A stretch of 64,000 nt of DNA from an uncultured Bacteroidales bacterium (GTDB lineage: Bacteria > Bacteroidota > Bacteroidia > Bacteroidales > UBA932): the NCBI GenBank assembly GCA_934725575.1, contig CAKVCK010000007.1, forward strand, positions 1 through 64,000, in the 5' to 3' direction. The translations under genes and the position numbers were made by a program. Shown in pieces: positions 52,931 through 60,427 of this stretch. The notes below the pieces were generated by a model that saw only the letters and a program-made list of their open reading frames with translations, had not been told where the DNA came from and did not search any database. Position 1 is the first letter of the stretch; the number at the start of each line of letters is the position of its first letter.

Positions 52931-55204
52931 TTAGTACTTGAAATCAACTGTTTTACGAATATCCTCGGACGAGGCGCCGACAAGAATCTTGTAGTTGCCC
53001 TTCTCAGCCACCCAATCGTGCTTCTGAGCATCGAAATAGCTGATGGCCGCCTTGTCCAAAGTGACAGTCACGTCACCTGACTTGCCAGGTTCAAGGAATA
53101 TCTTGCCGAAGCCCTTGAGTTCCTTGACCGGACGCTCCACGGAACTTTCCGGAGCGCTGACGTAGATCTGCACGATCTCCGCGCCGGCGACTGAGCCGGT
53201 GTTCTTCACTGGAACGGTGACGGTCAAGCCCTTTTCGATTGAGTCCGAAGTCTTTGGCTCCCCATATTCAAAAGTGGTGTAGCTGAGTCCGTAGCCGAAC
53301 GGGAAGGTCGGCTTGATCGCACTGTGCTCGAACCAGCGGTAGCCCACAAATATTCCTTCCGTGTAGGTCTCATCGTAAATCGTCTTGTCCTGGATGCCCA
53401 TCTTGACGGTCTCCTTGCGAGGGATTCCCGGGTACTGGATCTCACTCTGCACAGGATAGTCGGCAAGCGTGGCGCCGATCGTGAACGGTAGTTTTCCGGA
53501 AGGAGTGACATCACCCGAAAGCACATCGGCCAAAGAGTGACCGGCCTCGCTTCCAAGGTACCAGTCCTGGACTATTCCCGGGACCTTGTCAACCCACGGC
53601 ATAGCCACCGCATTTCCTGAGATATTCACAACCACAAGCTTAGGGTTGGCGGCGGCAAGAGCCTCAATCACAGCGTCCTGTGAATATGGCAGCTCGTAGC
53701 TTTCCCTGTCGTTGCCTTCCGCATCCTGATGGTCACTCTTGTTCAGACCGCCGATGAATATCACATAGTCAGCATCCTTGGCAGCCGCCACCGCATCGGA
53801 AATCAGTTTTTCCGCCGAACGGCTCTCGCTGAGATCCTGACCTGTGGTCACACCGTTATACTGTCCACCCGTGTCTCCCACATAGCCGCGTTCATAGACA
53901 ACCTCAGCGTCGGAGAACCGCTCCTGGATCCCCTCCAAAGGAGAGACCTCTTTCTTGACTTTCAGAGATGAGCTTCCTCCGCCTACTGTCATCATCTTGA
54001 CAGCGTTCTCACCGACGACAAGAATTTTCTTCGCGCTCTTTATCTTTATCGGAAGTATCCCGCCTTCGTTCTTGAGAAGCACAATGGACTCGGCGCCGAT
54101 CTTTCTCGCTGCCGCGATGTGCTCAGGGCTCACGAATGAGCCGAAAGGACGGTTCTTGTCCATAACCGTGCGGAACATCAGCCTCAGGACCCTGCGAACC
54201 TTATTGTCAAGGACTTCCATACTATACTTACCTTCGTTCACTCCTTTCAGGAACGGCCTGGCAAGGTAATAGTTGTCATAAGCGTTAGACATTGACCAGC
54301 TAAGACCGTTAGTGTAGGTTCCGAACTCCATGTCCAGTCCGTTGTTCACAGCCTGTTCCGTGTCGTGTGTTCCGCCCCAGTCGCTGATCACCACTCCATC
54401 GAAACCCCACTCCCCTTTCAGGATGTCGTTAAGGGTGTACTGGTTCTGGCAGCACCACTGGTTCTTGTAAAGGTTGTAGGAACCCATTATCGCCCAGGCC
54501 TTTCCTTCGGTGACAGCGGCCTTGAAGGCTGGAAGATAGATCTCGTAGAGAGTCCTGTCATCCACTGTCACATTGGTCGTGAACCTGTTGAGTTCCTGAC
54601 TGTTGAGAGCGAAATGCTTCACGCAGGCAGCCACTCCGTTGCTCTGCACACCCTTCACGTACGGAACGACCATACGGCCCGAAAGGTAAGGGTCTTCGCC
54701 CATATATTCAAAGCTACGCCCATTGAGCGGGGTTCTGCAGATGTTCACGCCTGGTCCGAGGAGGACATCCTTCTTGCGGTAACGGGCCTCTTCTCCGATA
54801 CTTTTGCCGTAGAGAGCCGACATCTCGGTGTTCCAGGTGGCGGCGAGCGCGGTCAACGCAGGGAAAGCCGTGCAGGAGTCGTTGGTCCAGCCGGCCTGGT
54901 TCCATTTGTCCCAAAGCACCTCCGGCCGGATGCCGTGCGGACCGTCGCTGGTCCAGATCTCAGGGATGCCTAAGCGCGGAACACCCGCCGAGCTGAACTT
55001 GGACTGGGCGTGCAGCACAGCCACTTTCTCCTCGGTTGTCATCCTTGAGAGAGCGTCCTCCACCCTCTCGTCAATAGTTCGTGTCTCATCAAGAAAGACA
55101 GGCCCGCCATTTCCTGCGGCCTGTCTTCCAACACCTCTTTGCTGACCACACGCGGCGGCTATCCCAGCCACGGCTATCAGACTAAGAATCAGTTTGTTTT
55201 TCAT
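52931..55204 (-). CDS. GH3 beta-glucosidase-type lipoprotein
   Basis: 757 residues from the ATG at 55204, with lipobox Cys19 (IAVAGIAAAC). The GH3 N-terminal barrel has RLGIPEIWTSDGPHGIRPEV, FPALTALAATWN, PLNGRSFEYMGEDPYLSGRM, ACVKHFALNSQELNR and the nucleophile Asp275 in GFDGVVISDWGGTHD. The alpha/beta sandwich (GAESIVLLKNEGGILPI) and a fibronectin III-like C-terminus (NTGSVAGAEIVQIYVSAPES) complete it. Exo-acting beta-glucosidase or related activity in the periplasm is likely; the sugar is not determined. It is unusual in lying between hpf (1 bp away) and holA (12 bp away). Confidence 0.93.
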   Translation of the reverse strand: MKNKLILSLIAVAGIAAACGQQRGVGRQAAGNGGPVFLDETRTIDERVEDALSRMTTEEKVAVLHAQSKFSSAGVPRLGIPEIWTSDGPHGIRPEVLWDKWNQAGWTNDSCTAFPALTALAATWNTEMSALYGKSIGEEARYRKKDVLLGPGVNICRTPLNGRSFEYMGEDPYLSGRMVVPYVKGVQSNGVAACVKHFALNSQELNRFTTNVTVDDRTLYEIYLPAFKAAVTEGKAWAIMGSYNLYKNQWCCQNQYTLNDILKGEWGFDGVVISDWGGTHDTEQAVNNGLDMEFGTYTNGLSWSMSNAYDNYYLARPFLKGVNEGKYSMEVLDNKVRRVLRLMFRTVMDKNRPFGSFVSPEHIAAARKIGAESIVLLKNEGGILPIKIKSAKKILVVGENAVKMMTVGGGSSSLKVKKEVSPLEGIQERFSDAEVVYERGYVGDTGGQYNGVTTGQDLSESRSAEKLISDAVAAAKDADYVIFIGGLNKSDHQDAEGNDRESYELPYSQDAVIEALAAANPKLVVVNISGNAVAMPWVDKVPGIVQDWYLGSEAGHSLADVLSGDVTPSGKLPFTIGATLADYPVQSEIQYPGIPRKETVKMGIQDKTIYDETYTEGIFVGYRWFEHSAIKPTFPFGYGLSYTTFEYGEPKTSDSIEKGLTVTVPVKNTGSVAGAEIVQIYVSAPESSVERPVKELKGFGKIFLEPGKSGDVTVTLDKAAISYFDAQKHDWVAEKGNYKILVGASSEDIRKTVDFKY

Positions 55205-55205
55205 C

Positions 55206-55499
55206 CTATGCGTCAAATTTCTTTTCTTTTGTCCTTACGATCTTCTCCTTCATCAGATCGACAGCCGCGCTGACGGCATCCTCGAACGAGGTTGAGTTCC
55301 TCTCGATGACAAGATCCTGGCCGTAGGCCCTTGTCTGGATCCTGACATTCTTGTTGTCCGGCTCCTTGAGCAAAGATAAAGTCACCTCCATTCCGTCAAG
55401 ATGGTCGCTGAATCTGGAAAGTTTCGAGACCTTCTTCTCTACATAGTCGAGCAGTTTCTGATCCGCGTCGAACTTCAGGGATTTTACTCTAATCTCCAT
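55206..55499 (-). CDS. hpf: Ribosome hibernation-promoting factor, short form
   Basis: 97 residues from the ATG at 55499 (MEIRVKSLKFDADQKLLDYV), with GAGGT a few bases upstream. The HPF/YfiA fold is shown by EKKVSKLSRFSDHLDGMEVT, NVRIQTRAYGQDLVIERNST and SFEDAVSAAVDLMKEKIVRT with a Lys-rich end. It binds the small ribosomal subunit in stationary phase. It overlaps the end of xerC by 11 bp, an arrangement typical of Bacteroidales. An upstream in-frame ATG would add 13 residues from inside xerC and is not favoured. Confidence 0.93.
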   Translation of the reverse strand: MEIRVKSLKFDADQKLLDYVEKKVSKLSRFSDHLDGMEVTLSLLKEPDNKNVRIQTRAYGQDLVIERNSTSFEDAVSAAVDLMKEKIVRTKEKKFDA

Positions 55500-56463
55500 T
55501 TTTACCTCCGCTTTTTGCCCTTGGATGGGCGTTAACATAAACTTTTTTCAGTTTCTCGATGGTGTTGTGCGTATAGACCTGCGTCGCCGCGAGCGAAGAG
55601 TGGCCCAGAAGCTCCTTGATTGAGTTGAGATCAGCCCCCTCGTCCAGAAGTTCCGTGGCCAGGGAATGCCTCAACACGTGTGGAGACTTTCTCCCGGTGA
55701 TGCTTCCGACCCGCCCAAGCGCTCTTTTTATCGCCCTGTCAATGAAAACCGGATAGAGTTTCAGGCCCTTGCCGGTGACCGCCAGTGGCTCGCTTGCCGA
55801 TCTTTCGCGACCAACCATCGTTTCAACTGATTGTAAATATAATGAAATTTCCTTACAAAGCGAAGCAACAAGCGGAATTTCTCTCACTTTGTCACCTTTT
55901 CCCCTCACAGTCATAGTGCGCCGGAAAAAATCCACATCCCCTATCCTCAGTCCGATCAATTCAGCCCGGCGTATCCCGGTACTGTAAAGCACCGACACGA
56001 TGAGCCTCTCCAATCTCCTTGAATATGCCGCCTCGGAGGCTTTGTCTCCTCCCGTGATCAGCGCCAGGTTCTCCTCGGAGGCATCACAGTCCGTCACGGC
56101 GAAATATTCATTCATCGACTCTTCCCTGTAGAACGCCGGCAGCCTTTTCTCCGCCTTGGGTTTCGCCACCGTCCGCACCGGATTGGCCGTCAGCCTTTTC
56201 TCTTTCATCAGGTAGCGGCAGAACCCCGACAGCACCGACAGATGCAGCCTTACCGTCCTCGGGCTATCTTTCCTCTTTTCAAGAAGATACACCTCGTGCG
56301 AGCGGATGATCTGCGGTGTGAGCGACTCCAGCAACTCCTCATCCGTCTCCGCCCCGCAGTCCTCCACAAAGACCCGAAGCGCATCCGAATATATAGCCTG
56401 CGTCCTTGCGGAATATCTCCGGATGTCCTTGATGTAAGATAGGTAATCTTCAATCAGCCCCAT
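55489..56463 (-). CDS. xerC: Tyrosine recombinase, XerC-like
   Basis: 324 residues from the ATG at 56463. The N-terminal SAM-like core-binding domain (LIEDYLSYIKDIRRYSARTQ, LHLSVLSGFCRYLMKEKRLT) leads to a catalytic domain with Arg in STGIRRAELIGLRIGDVDFF, H-x-x-R in SPHVLRHSLATELLDEGADL, His in IKELLGHSSLAATQ and nucleophile Tyr in VYTHNTIEKLKKVY. Fusion to hpf downstream and lack of any mobile-element context support a housekeeping XerC role in chromosome dimer resolution at dif, although XerC and XerD are hard to tell apart by eye. It is the first gene of the 49.5-56.5 kb operon. A short palindrome (ACAGAAT-GGA-ATTCTGT, 56495-56511) lies just upstream. Confidence 0.9.
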   Translation of the reverse strand: MGLIEDYLSYIKDIRRYSARTQAIYSDALRVFVEDCGAETDEELLESLTPQIIRSHEVYLLEKRKDSPRTVRLHLSVLSGFCRYLMKEKRLTANPVRTVAKPKAEKRLPAFYREESMNEYFAVTDCDASEENLALITGGDKASEAAYSRRLERLIVSVLYSTGIRRAELIGLRIGDVDFFRRTMTVRGKGDKVREIPLVASLCKEISLYLQSVETMVGRERSASEPLAVTGKGLKLYPVFIDRAIKRALGRVGSITGRKSPHVLRHSLATELLDEGADLNSIKELLGHSSLAATQVYTHNTIEKLKKVYVNAHPRAKSGGKNGD

Positions 56464-56568
56464 ATTCTTGTATTCATTCAAAAGTGCCTATGTTACAGAA
56501 TGGAATTCTGTCCAAACATCCTGTACCAGCCTGCCGGAAGAGGAGATTTTTCTCAAAAACGATCGCTA

Positions 56569-57210
56569 TCAGATGTTTATCCCAAACGCTTTGGCCAGTT
56601 TCTCGACAAGTTTGTTGCACCATTGGGCGATGACTCCGACGAGCAGGGCGGCGGCGAGGGTTCCTTCACGGACACCGTGGATTCCGTCGAGCCAGAGAAG
56701 CGAAGCGATGCACGCCAGGGCCACAAGCGAGACATCCACAGCGACTTTCGTGATGTCAAAACGTGTCTTGAACGCCTTGCAGATCGCCAGCACAAGCCCC
56801 TCTCCGGCAAGGGTCACGACTCCGGCGACCACCTCGAAAGCGACCCCGATGCCCACAAGCACTATACCCACAAGGCACCAAACGACCTGCATAAGATAGT
56901 TAGGGCAAGGCACGTCCGCGATGCACCAGCAGGCGAAATCCGTCATATACCCGAACGCGAACGCCACCGGCAGCTGCATCAGCTGCACCCAATCATAATC
57001 CTTGCGCAGAAGCGCCATCTGAATCAGAATGAATATGCAGTGCATCACGATCGTGGCCTCCCCCACCGTCAGCGGGCACAACATACTCGCCACATAAGGC
57101 GGACACGAGATCGGCGAAGTTCCCAAATCCGCCAGAATCGAAAAAGCCACCCCGAACGCCACAATCAGCAGTCCGACGCACAGCATCACATATCTCTTGA
57201 ATATTTCCAT
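56569..57210 (-). CDS. YczE/YitT-like membrane protein
   Basis: 213 residues from the ATG at 57210 (MEIFKRYVMLCVGLLIVAFG). Five or so membrane helices are visible (GLLIVAFGVAFSILADLGTS, TIVMHCIFILIQMALL, VVWCLVGIVLVGIGVAFEVV, ITKVAVDVSLVALACIASLL, GTLAAALLVGVIAQWCNKLV). The pattern ADLGTSPISCPPY near the first helix and AGVVTLAGEGLVLAICKAF match the YczE family of small inner-membrane proteins of unknown function, sometimes predicted to transport. It stands alone, 105 bp upstream of xerC on the same strand. Confidence 0.8.
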   Translation of the reverse strand: MEIFKRYVMLCVGLLIVAFGVAFSILADLGTSPISCPPYVASMLCPLTVGEATIVMHCIFILIQMALLRKDYDWVQLMQLPVAFAFGYMTDFACWCIADVPCPNYLMQVVWCLVGIVLVGIGVAFEVVAGVVTLAGEGLVLAICKAFKTRFDITKVAVDVSLVALACIASLLWLDGIHGVREGTLAAALLVGVIAQWCNKLVEKLAKAFGINI

Positions 57211-57394
57211 ATATCTCCCGAATATTTCTTTTGTTTCCTGAATATTCCGATAAACCATTCCGGGCATTGCCTTCCGGCGTGGCGGACTTCTCCCTCAACA
57301 TCAACAATTTAAACACATATCCTCCCCTCCGGAACTGGCAGGAGGAGACCACAGCAAACAGCTGGGTAACAGCACGTTATCCGCCACTGCATAT

Positions 57395-57967
57395 TCATAA
57401 ATACCTGCGGACACGGTTGCAGTAGTTTTTGTAGTCTATGTCTTTCCTTGAAAGCAGGAACCGCTCCTCCTGATGGATCTGTAGGTGGAAAATCGTCACC
57501 GCGCAGACCACGACAACCAAATGAAGCCAGTTGGCGAAACAGAGCAGCAGCCCGATGTAGGTCAGGTCAAAGCCAACGAAAGCCGGGTTTCGGCTGACGC
57601 TGTAGATGCCGGAAGTGACCAGCCCCGTTTTCTCGTCCGGGGATATTCCCGCCCTCCAACTGTCCCGCATCTGAAGCACAGCGGCAGTGAAGAACACCAC
57701 TCCGAGAGCCGTCAAAGCCAGTCCGATCCATCCGCACCACTGCGGGAGGAATGAATATCCCCGCACAACGCTCCACAACTCCACAATGACAATCAGGACG
57801 GAAAAGGCTGCCAGCAACCGCTCCACAGTCAAAGTCCGACGACCTTTATTCCCACGCCCCATCTGATTGGTCCGGATCCCTTGCCTACTCTGACTGAACT
57901 GTTTAGCCAGATAGACTCCATAGAACCCTGCCATCAAGGCCAATGATATTATCTGAAATACTGCCAT
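57395..57967 (-). CDS. ICMT/PEMT-like membrane methyltransferase
   Basis: 190 residues with membrane helices (FQIISLALMAGFYGVYL, LLAAFSVLIVIVELWSV, WIGLALTALGVVFFTAAV, GLLLCFANWLHLVVVVCA). The C-terminal motif GLVTSGIYSVSRNPAFVGFD and EERFLLSRKDIDYKNYCNRV is the conserved signature of isoprenylcysteine/phospholipid N-methyltransferase proteins (G-x-Y-x-x-x-R-N-P, then EE-x-x-L...Y...V-RY). The methyl acceptor is unknown. A promoter lies at 58026-58056. Confidence 0.85.
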   Translation of the reverse strand: MAVFQIISLALMAGFYGVYLAKQFSQSRQGIRTNQMGRGNKGRRTLTVERLLAAFSVLIVIVELWSVVRGYSFLPQWCGWIGLALTALGVVFFTAAVLQMRDSWRAGISPDEKTGLVTSGIYSVSRNPAFVGFDLTYIGLLLCFANWLHLVVVVCAVTIFHLQIHQEERFLLSRKDIDYKNYCNRVRRYL

Positions 57968-58025
57968 ACAATCACGCCGGAGGAATATGGTTCAGGTTCA
58001 TCCCAGCGCCTTTCCCTCCATTGTA

Positions 58026-58056
58026 CAAATTTACGAATATTCCCGAAATACCCAAC
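58026..58056 (-). promoter_or_regulatory. Probable promoter of the methyltransferase gene
   Basis: On the - strand a perfect TAAATTTG (58033-58026) is preceded at 19 bp by GTTG (58056-58053), a 3-of-4 match to the -33 element. Transcription would begin near 58019, about 50 bp before the ATG at 57967. Confidence 0.55.
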
Positions 58057-58070
58057 GAGCGGTCAACGCC

Positions 58071-58200
58071 CGTGCGTCAGGACAGTATTTCCACGCACCA
58101 ATGATGCCAGCAATGACCCTTCGTGCGCCAACAAGGCGGTGCCACGCACCAATGGTACAACCAGTTACACACCGTGCGTCAACTGGAAGGGCTCCGCACA
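58071..58200. repeat. 51-bp tandem repeat with internal dyads
   Basis: CGTGCG[TC]CA recurs at 58071, 58122 and 58173, and CCACGCACCAATG at 58091 and 58142, all with a 51-bp period. Each unit pairs CGTGCG with CGCACC across about 15 bp, so each can form a hairpin. Two full units and a partial third fill most of the gap between ccsBA and the methyltransferase gene. No coding frame explains it. Confidence 0.75.
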
Positions 58201-58216
58201 CGGGACGGGATGCGAT

Positions 58217-60370
58217 TTAGGCGTAGCTGTGCATTCCGCCGAGGAGGTAGTTGACTCCGAAGTAGGTGAAGAGGACGGAGGCGGAGAGGATGAGGGTGTA
58301 GATGTGGTAGGCACGAGGACTCATCAGGAACGGGAGGCGGGTGCGATGGACGCCAAGCGAGGCAATCAGGAAGGTGATCAGTGCCCAGGTTTCTTTCGGG
58401 TCCCAGTTCCAGTAGCAGCCCCAGGAGACGTTGGCCCAGATGGAGCCGGCTATTATGCCGGAACCTAATAAGAACAGGGCCGGGTACATCAACGCTTCTG
58501 ACATCCGGGCCATTTTCGCGGATGCCGAACTCGCTCCCTGAGCTTGTCGAGGAGCCGGTGAACGATAATCAAAAACAGTCCCTTCGATAGGCTCAGAGAC
58601 CGAAGTATGGCGCAGCGATGCAACCAGTCCACAAATTCCGTTGACCATAATGATGGCGAGAACGGTGTACGAGAGCATCATCAGGGAGACGTGGATGCTC
58701 AGCAACGGGGAGGACAGTACCGGCATCAGTTGGGTGACGGCAGGGTTGGCGTTCCCCATAGCGGAAACCGGAGAGGCAAGCGAGGCGACTATGATCCCGA
58801 ACGGAAGCATAATCGGAAACTTTCTGAAACTCAGCACAGATGCCAGCATCGCCGTCCAAGCGATCGTCAGCATCGTCTCCGCACCGTTGGAAAAAGGAAT
58901 ATGCCCGCTCGCCACCCAAAGCAGCCCCAGCACGATGGTCAGCACGAGGAAAAATACGAAAGAGGCAGCGACTCCAACGATCTTGAATATTCCAGATAAA
59001 CGCCATCGCTTTGTAACCGTGCGCCCATCATCCACCAAGTTTGTAGGCCCCTTTCTCGACTCTTCGCTTGTCACTCGCGCCTTATCAACAAAGGATGAGA
59101 TTGCCCCATTATTCTCATCTCTAACCATCCGGCGCATCGCCACCGCGAGCATCACCAACCCGAGGATCAGGAACGTTCCAGCAATCGGAAACAGCGGTGG
59201 CAGAGCGTTGTACGCCCTCTCGGCCTTGATGCGGTACGCCGGCGGCAGGCTCTCCCCCATCTTGCTCTCCTGAAAGCGGCGCAGCTTCCCGAGCGACTCT
59301 TCCAATTTTGAATATTCACGGTTCACCACCAGCTCGAAGATGTAGTCCATCGACTTGCGGACGAATAGCCACTCCTCATCGGCGATTCCATCCGGCAGCC
59401 GGTCGCTCTGCGAGTACCATCCAAGCCGCCCGGCGCTGTCCCGCAAAGGGTAGATTTTCAGCAGGTCTCCTGAATATAAAGCCTTGACAGTCGCCTCCTT
59501 ATCCATTGCGTCAACCGCCTTTTTCCGGTTGTGCATAGGAATATTCCTCCAACTTGCGCCGTAGAACATCCAGCCTGTAAGTACCTGTTCGTCAGTCAGT
59601 CCCTTCACACCGGATGTTCCATAGAGCTTTGCGCTGAAATCCAAGGCAAGAGTCTGGAGCGGGCATATTCGTCCGTGGTACAGAACGTAGAGTCTTCCGA
59701 ATTCGGCGGCGATGTTTTTCGGCAGGACTTTCGGAGAGGCTGAGCCACGTTTTACCTGATTCCCTTCGACGGAAGCATTTTGCGTTTGAGAAAGCGCGAC
59801 TACGGAATCATCTGTCGCCGAGGCGGTTGCCCCAAAGCTCAAGACTATCGCAATGACCGATGAATATCTCAACGCGTTCCCGAAGAACTTCTTGAACCTC
59901 TTGTCCGTGAAGAAAAACGCCAGAAGTCCGAGAAGCAGCAGAGCATAGCCGGTATAAATGACAGCGATGCCGACCGGATCGTGGCTCACGGTGAATGTCA
60001 CACCGGCCTCATCGCTGTCATAGTCAGTCTGATAGAAACGATAACCTTTACAGGACAGGATGCGGTTCATCCTCACCTCGCCCTCGCGGAGAACCGAGCC
60101 GTTCCTTGTGAAACGCAGCCGTGAACTGTAATCCGATGCGGCGTCCGTTCCGGAATGGTAAAGCACCTCGAAGCCCTCAAGTTCCACACTGAAAGGCAGT
60201 TCGAGAATCTTTCCGTCATTGGTCTCGAAAGTCTCCACGGATTCCCCCTCACGCACGTGAAGCATCCCCTTCCTCGCGGAAAAGGATGTCACAAGCGCTC
60301 CCGCCAGAATCAGTGCCAGCGAAAGGTGCAGCACCAGAGCCGCCGGCCGCCCCGCAAAAAGTCTTGCCAT
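58217..60370 (-). CDS. ccsBA: Cytochrome c biogenesis protein, ResB/CcsA fusion
   Basis: 717 residues from the ATG at 60370. The N-terminal ResB/CcsB-like part has helices LVLHLSLALILAGALVTSFS and AVIYTGYALLLLGLLAFFFT around a periplasmic beta-domain (FSVELEGFEVLYHSGTDAAS, YRFYQTDYDSDEAGVTFTVS). The C-terminal CcsA part has VASGHIPFSNGAETMLTIAW and the heme-handling WGCYWNWDPKETWALI. It exports heme and attaches it to CxxCH motifs of c-type cytochromes, fitting the di-heme protein next to it (57 bp upstream). Two Ser/Ala/Gly-rich stretches (QNASVEGNQVKRGSASPKV; PIEGTVFDYRSPAPRQAQGA) are encoded by REP-like sequence inside the gene. Confidence 0.9.
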   Translation of the reverse strand: MARLFAGRPAALVLHLSLALILAGALVTSFSARKGMLHVREGESVETFETNDGKILELPFSVELEGFEVLYHSGTDAASDYSSRLRFTRNGSVLREGEVRMNRILSCKGYRFYQTDYDSDEAGVTFTVSHDPVGIAVIYTGYALLLLGLLAFFFTDKRFKKFFGNALRYSSVIAIVLSFGATASATDDSVVALSQTQNASVEGNQVKRGSASPKVLPKNIAAEFGRLYVLYHGRICPLQTLALDFSAKLYGTSGVKGLTDEQVLTGWMFYGASWRNIPMHNRKKAVDAMDKEATVKALYSGDLLKIYPLRDSAGRLGWYSQSDRLPDGIADEEWLFVRKSMDYIFELVVNREYSKLEESLGKLRRFQESKMGESLPPAYRIKAERAYNALPPLFPIAGTFLILGLVMLAVAMRRMVRDENNGAISSFVDKARVTSEESRKGPTNLVDDGRTVTKRWRLSGIFKIVGVAASFVFFLVLTIVLGLLWVASGHIPFSNGAETMLTIAWTAMLASVLSFRKFPIMLPFGIIVASLASPVSAMGNANPAVTQLMPVLSSPLLSIHVSLMMLSYTVLAIIMVNGICGLVASLRHTSVSEPIEGTVFDYRSPAPRQAQGASSASAKMARMSEALMYPALFLLGSGIIAGSIWANVSWGCYWNWDPKETWALITFLIASLGVHRTRLPFLMSPRAYHIYTLILSASVLFTYFGVNYLLGGMHSYA
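58534..58601 (-). repeat. REP-like inverted repeat inserted in frame in ccsBA
   Basis: Left arm TCCCTGAGCTTGTCGAGGAG (58535-58554) and right arm CCCTTCGATAGGCTCAGAGA (58580-58599) are imperfect inverted copies around a shared TCGA-[CT]A-[AG]GCTCAG core, with about 25 bp between. This GAGC-TNTCGA core is typical of highly repeated bacterial palindromes. A weaker relative lies at 59735-59776 in the same gene. Both keep the reading frame and code for linkers. Confidence 0.6.
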
Positions 60371-60427
60371 AATCAAAGCAGACCTCCAGAGTCAATCAGT
60401 CAAGACTTTGGAGGATATGTATTAAAA

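Noticed and set aside
55489..56463. Integrase of a mobile element
   Set aside because: The recombinase lies in a conserved-looking xerC-hpf operon with no att sites, tRNA or phage genes nearby, so a housekeeping Xer role is preferred.
58071..58200. CRISPR array or coding repeats
   Set aside because: Only two and a half imperfect units, no spacers of constant length between identical repeats, and stops in the frames.
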